In this document: piece after piece, positions 26,146 to 32,711 of the stretch
Position numbering within the stretch: the first letter of the stretch is position 1
Layout: each line of letters opens with the position of its first letter
NCBI RefSeq assembly: GCF_000423285.1
Contig: NZ_AUHR01000002.1
Span: 1-64,000, forward strand
DNA length: 64,000 bases
Reading direction: 5' to 3'
DNA from: Laribacter hongkongensis DSM 14985
Lineage (GTDB): Bacteria; Pseudomonadota; Gammaproteobacteria; Burkholderiales; Aquaspirillaceae
The notes under the pieces: generated by a model
What the model was told of the DNA's origin: nothing
The model's input: only the letters and a program-made list of their open reading frames with translations
Database searches by the model: none
Made by a program: the position numbers and the translations under genes

Positions 26146-26448
26146 TTATCCGGTGGCCAGTGCCGGATATTCTGCCGTGTCGGCCGTGCCGAACGCCGCC
26201 AGCATGGCGAGGTAGACCCGCTCGGTCGTATCCGGATCGGCACCGACCGACAGGGACAGTGCCCGCGCCCGGCTGATGGCCGGAGCCAGCCGTTGCCGGT
26301 CGGCCAGTGCCGCCGGCTCCGTATTGAAGCGGCTGGTCTGCCGGACATAGGCACCGCGCTCCGCCAGCAGGGTGACGATCTGGCGGTCGATGGCGTCAAG
26401 GTGCCGGCACAGGTTGTCGAGCGATTGGCAGGCAGTGATGGCGGTCAT
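26146..26448 (-). CDS. AroQ-type chorismate mutase/PchB-like protein
   Basis: The 100-residue all-helical protein aligns without gaps to the N-terminal half of PchB (isochorismate pyruvate lyase): LDAIDRQIVTLLAERGAYVRQTSRF. In the family this helix carries Arg14, Arg31 and Lys42. Here Arg31 is kept, but the Arg14 and Lys42 positions are Cys and Asn (SRFN). The C-terminal helix that normally supplies Gln90 is short and different. The fold call is firm but chorismate mutase activity is doubtful. GAGGAGA precedes the start. It follows the SpmA-SpmB gene by 74 bases and ends at its own terminator. Confidence 0.82.
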   Translation of the reverse strand: MTAITACQSLDNLCRHLDAIDRQIVTLLAERGAYVRQTSRFNTEPAALADRQRLAPAISRARALSLSVGADPDTTERVYLAMLAAFGTADTAEYPALATG

Positions 26449-26522
26449 GAAAATCTCCTCGCGGGGACGGTCCCTGGCCGTGGGTCATGTGCTGAGCATA
26501 GACGCTGTCCCGCCGCTTTGCC

Positions 26523-27764
26523 TCAGGCTGCCTGCCCGAAGAACAGGTAGGCCACCGCCACCGCCGCCACGAATCCCGCCAGATCGGCAAACAGGCCGCA
26601 GCCGGCGGCATAGCGGGTATGGCGGATGTTCACCGCGCCAAAGTACACCGCCAGCACGTAGAACGTGGTTTCGCTCGACCCTTGGATGATCGACACCAGC
26701 CGGCCGACAAAACTGTCGGCGCCGTGGGTCTGCATGGTGTCCAGCATCACCGCCCGCGCGCCGCTGCCCGACAGTGATTTCATGATGCCGTTGGGCAGGG
26801 CGTCGACCCAGCGGGCATCAAAGCCCCAGCCCGCCACCAGGCTGCGCAGGCCGCCGATCAGCAGTTCCAGTGCGCCGCTGGTGCGGAACAGCGCAATCGC
26901 CACCAGCATCGCCACCAGATAGGGAATGATGCCGACTGCTACCTGGAACCCTTCCTTGGCGCCTTCGATGAAGCTGTCGTACACATTGATGCCGCGCCGG
27001 ATGGCTGCCAGCAGAAAACCGGCCACCACGGCCAGCAGCAGGCCGTTGCTCCAGAGCTGCGACTGCGCCTGCATTGCCTCCGGCGACAGGCCGGCAAACC
27101 ACCACGCCAGCCCGCCCACCACGGCCGCCAGCCCGCCAAGATAGGCCAGCACCACCGGGTCCCAGATCCGCAGGCGCTGCATCGCCGCCACCAGCGCCAC
27201 GCCCGACACGGTGGCGATGTAGCTGGCGAGGATCAGCGGGATGAACACGTCCGAAGGATCGGCCGCACCCATCTGCGCCCGGTAGGCCATGATGGTGACG
27301 GGAAACAGCGTCACCGCTGCCGTGTTGATGACCAGAAACAGGATCTGCGCGTCAGTGGCGGTGTCCGGCTCGGGATTGAGCGTCTGCAACTCGCGCATGG
27401 CCTTGAGCCCCAGCGGCGTGGCGGCGTTGTCCAGCCCCAGCATGTTGGCGGCGATGTTCATGGTCATGCTGCCCAGCGCCGGATGGCCGGCCGGCACACC
27501 GGGAAACAGGCGGCGGAACAGCGGGGCCAGCCCGCGCGCCATCAGGTTGATCAGGCCGGCGCGCTCGCCCACTTTCATGATGCCGAGCCACAGCGTCATC
27601 ACCCCGGTCAGGCCCAGCGCGATTTCAAACGCGGTTTTCGAGGTGTCGAACAGTGATTTGACCATCTGGGCCGGCAGGTCGGTGGCCCCGAACAGCACGA
27701 CCTGCAACAGCGTGGTGAAGATCGCGACCAGAATGAATCCGGCCCAGATGACGTTCAGCAACAT
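26523..27764 (-). CDS. SpmA-SpmB fusion (nucleoside recognition domain membrane protein)
   Basis: The 413-residue protein has about ten membrane segments and two Gate/nucleoside-recognition domains. The N-terminal half (to about residue 200) resembles spore maturation protein A, with GSMTMNIAANMLGLDNAATPLG. The C-terminal half resembles SpmB, with VQVAVGIIPYLVAML-like and SLSGSGARAVMLDTM segments and IIQGSSETTFYVLAVYFGAV near the end. In Bacillus the two are separate genes needed for spore core dehydration. In non-sporing Gram-negatives the fused form has no proven role. Upstream are a candidate promoter and a long hexanucleotide repeat. Confidence 0.9.
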   Translation of the reverse strand: MLLNVIWAGFILVAIFTTLLQVVLFGATDLPAQMVKSLFDTSKTAFEIALGLTGVMTLWLGIMKVGERAGLINLMARGLAPLFRRLFPGVPAGHPALGSMTMNIAANMLGLDNAATPLGLKAMRELQTLNPEPDTATDAQILFLVINTAAVTLFPVTIMAYRAQMGAADPSDVFIPLILASYIATVSGVALVAAMQRLRIWDPVVLAYLGGLAAVVGGLAWWFAGLSPEAMQAQSQLWSNGLLLAVVAGFLLAAIRRGINVYDSFIEGAKEGFQVAVGIIPYLVAMLVAIALFRTSGALELLIGGLRSLVAGWGFDARWVDALPNGIMKSLSGSGARAVMLDTMQTHGADSFVGRLVSIIQGSSETTFYVLAVYFGAVNIRHTRYAAGCGLFADLAGFVAAVAVAYLFFGQAA

Positions 27765-27793
27765 GGCAGTGCGACCAGCAATGAAAGCCCTGC

Positions 27794-27822
27794 ATGATAG
27801 GGATACCGTTCGTCGCTGACCA
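27794..27822 (-). promoter_or_regulatory. Candidate sigma-70 promoter of the SpmA-SpmB gene
   Basis: On the minus strand TGGTCA (27822-27817), a 17-base spacer and TATCAT (27799-27794) form a promoter-like pair 30 bases before the ATG at 27764. The -10 matches five of six consensus bases and the -35 three of six. The hexamer tract begins about 34 bases upstream of the -35. Confidence 0.4.
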
Positions 27823-27855
27823 TGCCGGGAATCCGGAGCGGTCCCTCATGCTGTT

Positions 27856-27963
27856 TTCCGCTTCCGCTTCCGCTTCCGCTTCCGCTTCCGCTTCCGCTTC
27901 CGCTTCCGCTTCCGCTTCCGCTTCCGCTTCCGCTTCCGCTTCCGCTTCCGCTTCCGCTTCCGC
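27856..27963. repeat. Simple sequence repeat, 18 perfect TTCCGC hexamers
   Basis: The six-base unit TTCCGC is repeated 18 times without a single mismatch (108 bases), followed by a partial unit (TTC). The stop codon of the tautomerase gene at 27965-27967 comes right after it, and the SpmA-SpmB start lies 92 bases away on the other side. The tract is not in a recognised gene. The forward frames would read as Ser-Ala or Leu-Pro repeats. Confidence 0.98.
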
Positions 27964-27964
27964 T

Positions 27965-28183
27965 TCAGGCTTGTGATGTCTGGCTCTGCCTTGCGCGGAT
28001 CTGCGTGACCGGCTCGCCGCCGATGCCCCAGTTGTCCGTCTCGACCTCGTCGATGATCACGAAGGTGGTTGCCCGGTTCTTGCCCAGCACCGTGGTGACC
28101 AGATCGGTCACGCCTTCGATCAGCCGGGCTTTCTGTTCTTGCGTGGCACCTTCGCGGGTCAGGCGGATGTTGATGAATGGCAT
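27965..28183 (-). CDS. 4-oxalocrotonate tautomerase-family protein
   Basis: The 72-residue protein begins MPFINIRLTREGATQEQKAR. Removal of Met leaves the catalytic Pro1, and the Arg at about position 11 is in place. TTFVIIDEVETDNWGIGG matches the second half of small tautomerases. Such enzymes catalyse keto-enol conversion in aromatic catabolism or related promiscuous reactions; the substrate here is unknown. AAGAAAG precedes the start. The gene follows the MFS transporter by 43 bases, and its stop codon abuts the TTCCGC tract. Confidence 0.9.
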   Translation of the reverse strand: MPFINIRLTREGATQEQKARLIEGVTDLVTTVLGKNRATTFVIIDEVETDNWGIGGEPVTQIRARQSQTSQA

Positions 28184-28226
28184 GGTGTTCTTTCTTTCGG
28201 GTCAGGTGGTCAGGAGGGTGAAAAGG

Positions 28227-29396
28227 CTAGCGCGACCGGATGGCTGCCCGGCCAAAGAGTGCCGGCAAGCGGTAGCCGGTAGCGGCAGGGATGAACAGCA
28301 GTGCAGGCAGCAAGGCCAGTGCGGCCACCAGGCTTGGCAGGGCAAAGCTGCCGCTGGTCTGGCGCAGTACGCCCGCCAGCAGCGGCCCCAATAACTGGCC
28401 GACGCCATAGGCCGCAGTGACGGCGGCTACCGGTTGCCAGCCCACCCGTACCGGCAGCCGGCTGGCCAGCGGCAGGACCAGGGCCGGCGTACCGGCAAAT
28501 CCCAGTCCGAGACAGGCTGCTGCCAGAACCAGCAGGGCCGGCCCGGAGGCGAAGGCGGGCAGAGCGGTGGCCGTGACCTGCAAGGCAAGGTTCAGTGCCA
28601 GTGCCGGTGCATCGCCCAGCCGGCGGGCCAGTCCGGCCCACAGGAGCGGCGCGGGCATGGCGGCCGCACCAGCCACCAGCCACAGCAGGCCGGTGTCTGC
28701 ATCAGGCCCCAGCGTGTCGCGGGCCAGAGTGGGCAGGTAGGTGGCGACGATGATGTAGCCCAGTCCGGCAAGGCCGTACAGCGCAGTCAGGGCGCCCAGG
28801 CTGGTGTCCGGGCGAGGCGATGCTGTCGCGGCGGGCCGGACGGCAGGACGTGCGCGCCGGGGCGGCTGCCAGACCAGACCGGCCAGCAGGGCGGCAAGGG
28901 TTGTGGCCAGCCAGCCGCTGTGAAGGCTGTCGGGCCACAGATGGGTCAGTCCGCCGGCGGCAACCATGCCGCAGCCGATGCCGGCATAGATCAGGCCGCG
29001 GGTCCGGGTACCGGCCCGTGGCAGCAGGAGGGCAGCAAGGCAGACCATGACCATGGCGCTGGCGATGCCCGATACGCCGCGGGCCAGTACCCAGAGCCAG
29101 ACCGGCAACGGACAGGCCAGCAGTGCCAGTCCGGCCACGTTGAGTACCAGTCCGGTCCGCAGTCCGGCCATGAGCTGCCGGGGGCCGTGCAAGGCACGCC
29201 GCGCCAGCCACAGGCTGCCTGCGAGGTAGCCAAGATAGTTGGCAAAAGCCAGCCCTGAGGCATCCGGCAGGCTGATCCGCCCCTCGGCCAGCATCAGCGG
29301 TAACTGGGGTGTGTAGAAAAAGCGCCCGAGCCCCATGGCGGCAGCCAGGGTCAGCAGCCCGTACGGGCCGGCAGGCAGGCGGAACCGTCCTGGCAT
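28227..29396 (-). CDS. MFS transporter, YbfB/YjiJ family
   Basis: The 389-residue protein has about 12 membrane segments and begins with the family-typical AMGLGRFFYTPQLPLM. ASGLAFANYLGYLAGSL and RGVSGIASAMVMV also match the YbfB/YjiJ group of sugar-efflux-like MFS proteins. The substrate is unknown. It is divergent from a LysR-type regulator, with a LysR-like operator in the 103-base gap, and is followed by the tautomerase gene. The LysR protein probably controls both. Confidence 0.88.
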   Translation of the reverse strand: MPGRFRLPAGPYGLLTLAAAMGLGRFFYTPQLPLMLAEGRISLPDASGLAFANYLGYLAGSLWLARRALHGPRQLMAGLRTGLVLNVAGLALLACPLPVWLWVLARGVSGIASAMVMVCLAALLLPRAGTRTRGLIYAGIGCGMVAAGGLTHLWPDSLHSGWLATTLAALLAGLVWQPPRRARPAVRPAATASPRPDTSLGALTALYGLAGLGYIIVATYLPTLARDTLGPDADTGLLWLVAGAAAMPAPLLWAGLARRLGDAPALALNLALQVTATALPAFASGPALLVLAAACLGLGFAGTPALVLPLASRLPVRVGWQPVAAVTAAYGVGQLLGPLLAGVLRQTSGSFALPSLVAALALLPALLFIPAATGYRLPALFGRAAIRSR

Positions 29397-29458
29397 GAAT
29401 TGCTCCTTCTGGTGACTGGTACAGGGTCACTTTAGGCGTGATGCATTTTCAATAAAAA

Positions 29459-29479
29459 CGATTTAAATTGATTGAATCG
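29459..29479. promoter_or_regulatory. LysR-type T-N11-A operator
   Basis: CGATT-11 bases-AATCG is a perfect five-base dyad in which T and A are separated by 11 bases, the classical LysR box. It lies between the divergent MFS and LysR genes, 21 bases before the regulator's start. Confidence 0.65.
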
Positions 29480-29499
29480 ATCTCCAGGAGTGATGAGTC

Positions 29500-30372
29500 A
29501 TGGACCTTGCCAGCCTGCGGCTGTTCCGCATCGTGGCCGAGACCGGCAGTGTCACGGCCGCCGCCGGGCAGCTGTGCTGCGTGCAGTCCAACGTGTCAGC
29601 CCGCCTGCGGCAGCTGGAAGACGATCTGGGTATTGAGCTGTTCCGCCGCGACCGGCGGCGGCTGTTCATCACGCCGGCGGGCGAAATCCTGCTGGGCTAC
29701 GCCCGCCGGCTGCAAAGCCTGGCAGACGAAGCCCGCGCGGCGGTGCGCGGCGACGAGCCGGGCGGCACATTGCGGCTGGGATCGATGGAAACCACGGCGG
29801 CCATCCGCCTGCCGCAGGTCTTGCCGGCCTTTCACCGGCGCCATCCGGCCGTGCAGCTGGTGCTCGACACACTGCCGACCCGCCAGGCCGTCAGTGCCGT
29901 GCTGGAATACCGGCTGGATGCGGCATTTGTCTGCGGGCCGGTGACCGAGCCCGGGCTGGAGGGCTGTCCGGTCTGGTGCGAGGCTCCGTGCCTGATTGCC
30001 GAGGCCGGCCTGTCGCTGGCCGAGGCGACCGTGGCACCGGTGCTGCTGACCTTTGGTGCTGGCTGTGCCTACCGCGACCGGCTGGAGGACTGGTGCCGTG
30101 TCCGCGGCATCGTGCCGGCAACCGTGCTGGAGTTCCGGTCGTTCCAGGCCATCCTGGGCTGCGTGGCGGCCGGCATGGGCATCGCCTTGTTGCCGCGTTC
30201 GGTACTGGATGATCCGGCCAGTGCCCACCTGGGGCTGGCGGTGCATGATCTGCCGGCAGAAGCTGCACCGATGCAGACCTGGCTGGTCTGGCGGCGTGGC
30301 TGGCAATCGCCGGCCTTGCGGGCGCTGTGTGCCAGCCTGCCCGCAGATGGTGCGGCCAGTGCGGCATGCTAG
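29500..30372 (+). CDS. LysR-family transcriptional regulator
   Basis: The 290-residue protein has an N-terminal winged HTH (residues 1-60: LRLFRIVAETGSVTAAAGQL, then SNVSARLRQLEDDLGIELF and RLFITPAGE). This is followed by a periplasmic-binding-like effector domain (GTLRLGSMETTAAIRLP). The effector region resembles PtrR/GltC-like members but the inducer is unknown. AGGAG precedes the ATG. It is divergent from the MFS-tautomerase genes and probably regulates them and itself. Confidence 0.93.
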   Translation: MDLASLRLFRIVAETGSVTAAAGQLCCVQSNVSARLRQLEDDLGIELFRRDRRRLFITPAGEILLGYARRLQSLADEARAAVRGDEPGGTLRLGSMETTAAIRLPQVLPAFHRRHPAVQLVLDTLPTRQAVSAVLEYRLDAAFVCGPVTEPGLEGCPVWCEAPCLIAEAGLSLAEATVAPVLLTFGAGCAYRDRLEDWCRVRGIVPATVLEFRSFQAILGCVAAGMGIALLPRSVLDDPASAHLGLAVHDLPAEAAPMQTWLVWRRGWQSPALRALCASLPADGAASAAC

Positions 30373-30410
30373 ACTGCGCGCCGTTTGAACCACGCAGATT
30401 CCGCCCCTCT

Positions 30411-31355
30411 ATGAGCGTTTCACGAATCTGGCGCCTTGTGCTGGCCAGCTGGCTGGTCCTGATGCTGGCCGCCTGTTCCCCCACCCGCCTGCATGCCCTG
30501 TGGGGTGCGACCGAAGCACGCTGGCACGGCTTCGAGCCGGCCGAACTGGCCTTGCCGGATGGCCGGCTGGCCTACCGCGAGGGGGGTAGCGGGCCGGCCG
30601 TGCTGCTGATCCACGGCTTTGGTGCCAATGGTCTGGCAAGCTGGAAAGCACCGATGCTGGACCTGGTCCGCGATCACCGCGTGCTGGTGCCGGACCTGCT
30701 CTGGTTCGGTGATTCGGTGTCGGGCCGCACGCCTTCGCTGGACGCGCAGGCCGATGCCTTGCAGGCCCTGCTGGCCGCCCGGGGCATCCGGCAGGTCGAG
30801 CTGGTGGGCATCTCCTATGGCGGATTTGTGGCCGTCGAGCTGGCGCGGCGCCTGCCGCAGGTGGTCAGCCGGCTGGTGATCGTCAATTCGCCCGGTCCGG
30901 TCTACACGCCGGCCGACTTGCAGGCCCTGCTGCAACGGGCAGATGCGGCTTCGCCGGCCGCCCTGTTTGTGCCGCAGGACACGGCCGGCATGCGCCGGCT
31001 GGTGCGGATGGTGTCGAGCAAGACCGACGATGTGCCGGACTGGATTCTGGACGACGTGCGTGAAACCTATCTGGCCGGGCGCGAGCCGGCGCTTTACCGC
31101 CTGATGGACGACCTGCTGGTCAACATGGACGGCTATCTTCCCCGCTATACCGGAATGAGCTGGCCGGATACGCGGCTGGTGTGGAGCGAGGGCGATCGCG
31201 TCTTTCCGCTGGCGATCGGCGAGCGGCTGGCGCAACGGCTGGGGGTGCCGCTGATCAGGGTACCGGCTGCCGGGCACAACCTGCCGGTGGACCGGCCGGA
31301 ACAGGCCGTGACCGCCCTGCGCAAGGCGCTGGGCGACAATCTGCAAGGATCTTGA
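30411..31355 (+). CDS. Alpha/beta hydrolase lipoprotein
   Basis: The 314-residue product starts with a lipoprotein signal ending in the lipobox LAAC (Cys at about residue 21), so it is probably anchored in the envelope. The hydrolase core has the oxyanion region LLIHGFGANGLASWK, the nucleophile elbow VGISYGGF, a likely acid in WSEGDRVFP and the catalytic His in AAGHNLPVDRPE. The substrate is unknown. I start at the ATG at 30411 because it gives the signal peptide. Its stop is two bases before rseP, so the two are likely co-transcribed. Confidence 0.88.
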   Translation: MSVSRIWRLVLASWLVLMLAACSPTRLHALWGATEARWHGFEPAELALPDGRLAYREGGSGPAVLLIHGFGANGLASWKAPMLDLVRDHRVLVPDLLWFGDSVSGRTPSLDAQADALQALLAARGIRQVELVGISYGGFVAVELARRLPQVVSRLVIVNSPGPVYTPADLQALLQRADAASPAALFVPQDTAGMRRLVRMVSSKTDDVPDWILDDVRETYLAGREPALYRLMDDLLVNMDGYLPRYTGMSWPDTRLVWSEGDRVFPLAIGERLAQRLGVPLIRVPAAGHNLPVDRPEQAVTALRKALGDNLQGS

Positions 31356-31357
31356 CC

Positions 31358-32701
31358 ATGGTGACGACCGTATTGGCTTTTCTGCTCGCCCTGGGGGTGC
31401 TGGTCACGTTTCACGAGTTCGGCCATTACTGGGTGGCGCGCCGCATGGGCGTCAAGGTGTTGCGCTTTTCCATCGGTTTTGGCCCGGCCATCGTCAAATG
31501 GCAGCGGGGCGAGACCGAGTGGGCCATTGCGCCGGTACCGCTGGGCGGTTATGTGCGCATGCTCGACAGCCGTGAGGGCGAGGTGGCGCCGACCGAGATG
31601 CACCGGGCGTTTGACCAGCAGACGGTGTGGCGGCGGGTGGCCATCGTGGCGGCCGGTCCGGTAGCCAACCTGCTGCTGGCAGTGGTGCTGGTGTGGGTGA
31701 CGTTGCTGAACGGTACCGAAGGCTTGCGCCCTGGGGTGGGCAGCGTGGTGCCGGGCAGTCCGGCCGCCGTAGCCGGCCTGCGGGCGGGGCAGGAGGTGGA
31801 AAGCATCAACGGCCAGCCGGTGCACGACTGGCAGGAGTTGCGGCTGGCTCTGGTCGAAGCGCTGACCGACCGTGGCGAACCGCTGGTCATCAAGGTGAGT
31901 GACGGCGGCGTGACGCGTACCTTGCAGGTGCCGGCCGGCCGGATCGACGGTGGCAGCCTTGAGCGTGGCATGGCCGGGTTCGGGGTGTCGCCGGCGCGGC
32001 CGACGACGGAGGCGGGATTCGTGTTGCCCGGGAGTGCTGCCGAGCAGGCCGGCATCCAGGTCGGTGACCGGCTGGTGGCGCTGGACGGCATGGCGCTGGA
32101 TGGCGACTGGGAAAAAATGGTGGCGGCCGTGCAGGCCAGCCAGGGCCGGCCGTTACAGGTGACATTGCAGCGCCGCGACGGCGGTCGCGAGTCAGTGACC
32201 CTGACGCCGCGGCAGGATGCAGCATCCGGTGAATGGAAGATCGGGCTGGCCTCACAGCCTGATCGCGACTGGATGCAATCTTTGCGCTATGTGCGTCATG
32301 TCGGGCCGGTTGATGCAATCGGGATGGCGGTGGCGCAGACGTGGCAGACCTCGGCGCTGACGCTGAAAATGATGGGACGCATGCTGACCGGGGCCGTTTC
32401 GCCCAGCAACATCAGCGGGCCGATCACCATGGCCGATTTCGCCGGCAAGAGCGCCCGGGCGGGCTGGGAATCGTTTGTCGATTACATGGCGCTGATCAGC
32501 ATCAGTCTGGGCATCCTCAATCTCTTGCCCATCCCTCTGCTGGATGGCGGGCATTTGCTGTATTATGCGGCCGAAATCATTCGTGGCCGCCCCTTGTCCA
32601 TGCAGGTGCAGGACATCGGTCGACGCATCGGGCTGGCAGCCTTGCTGCTCCTGATGTCATTTGCCCTTTTCAACGACATTACCCGTCTTTTTGCGGGATA
32701 A
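31358..32701 (+). CDS. rseP: RIP zinc metalloprotease RseP
   Basis: RseP is the site-2 intramembrane protease that cleaves anti-sigma-E and remnant signal peptides in the inner membrane. The 447-residue protein has HEFGH (zinc ligands) in the first membrane segment and two PDZ domains (about residues 115-280). The C-terminal NLLPIPLLDGGH carries the third ligand. The ATG at 31358 has AAGGA upstream. It opens the rseP-bamA-skp-lpxD-fabZ-lpxA-lpxB block. The genes that usually precede it (frr, uppS, cdsA, dxr) are absent here. Confidence 0.96.
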   Translation: MVTTVLAFLLALGVLVTFHEFGHYWVARRMGVKVLRFSIGFGPAIVKWQRGETEWAIAPVPLGGYVRMLDSREGEVAPTEMHRAFDQQTVWRRVAIVAAGPVANLLLAVVLVWVTLLNGTEGLRPGVGSVVPGSPAAVAGLRAGQEVESINGQPVHDWQELRLALVEALTDRGEPLVIKVSDGGVTRTLQVPAGRIDGGSLERGMAGFGVSPARPTTEAGFVLPGSAAEQAGIQVGDRLVALDGMALDGDWEKMVAAVQASQGRPLQVTLQRRDGGRESVTLTPRQDAASGEWKIGLASQPDRDWMQSLRYVRHVGPVDAIGMAVAQTWQTSALTLKMMGRMLTGAVSPSNISGPITMADFAGKSARAGWESFVDYMALISISLGILNLLPIPLLDGGHLLYYAAEIIRGRPLSMQVQDIGRRIGLAALLLLMSFALFNDITRLFAG

Positions 32702-32711
32702 CCGCCACTCT

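Noticed and set aside
27856-27963. A CRISPR-like array
   Set aside because: The units are six bases, contiguous and without spacers, so this is a microsatellite. No cas genes or spacer-repeat pattern occur in the window.
27794-27976. A plus-strand frame encoding a Ser-Ala repeat protein
   Set aside because: It is only the TTCCGC tract read through. There is no ribosome site and the non-repeat part is not protein-like; the tract itself is reported as a repeat.
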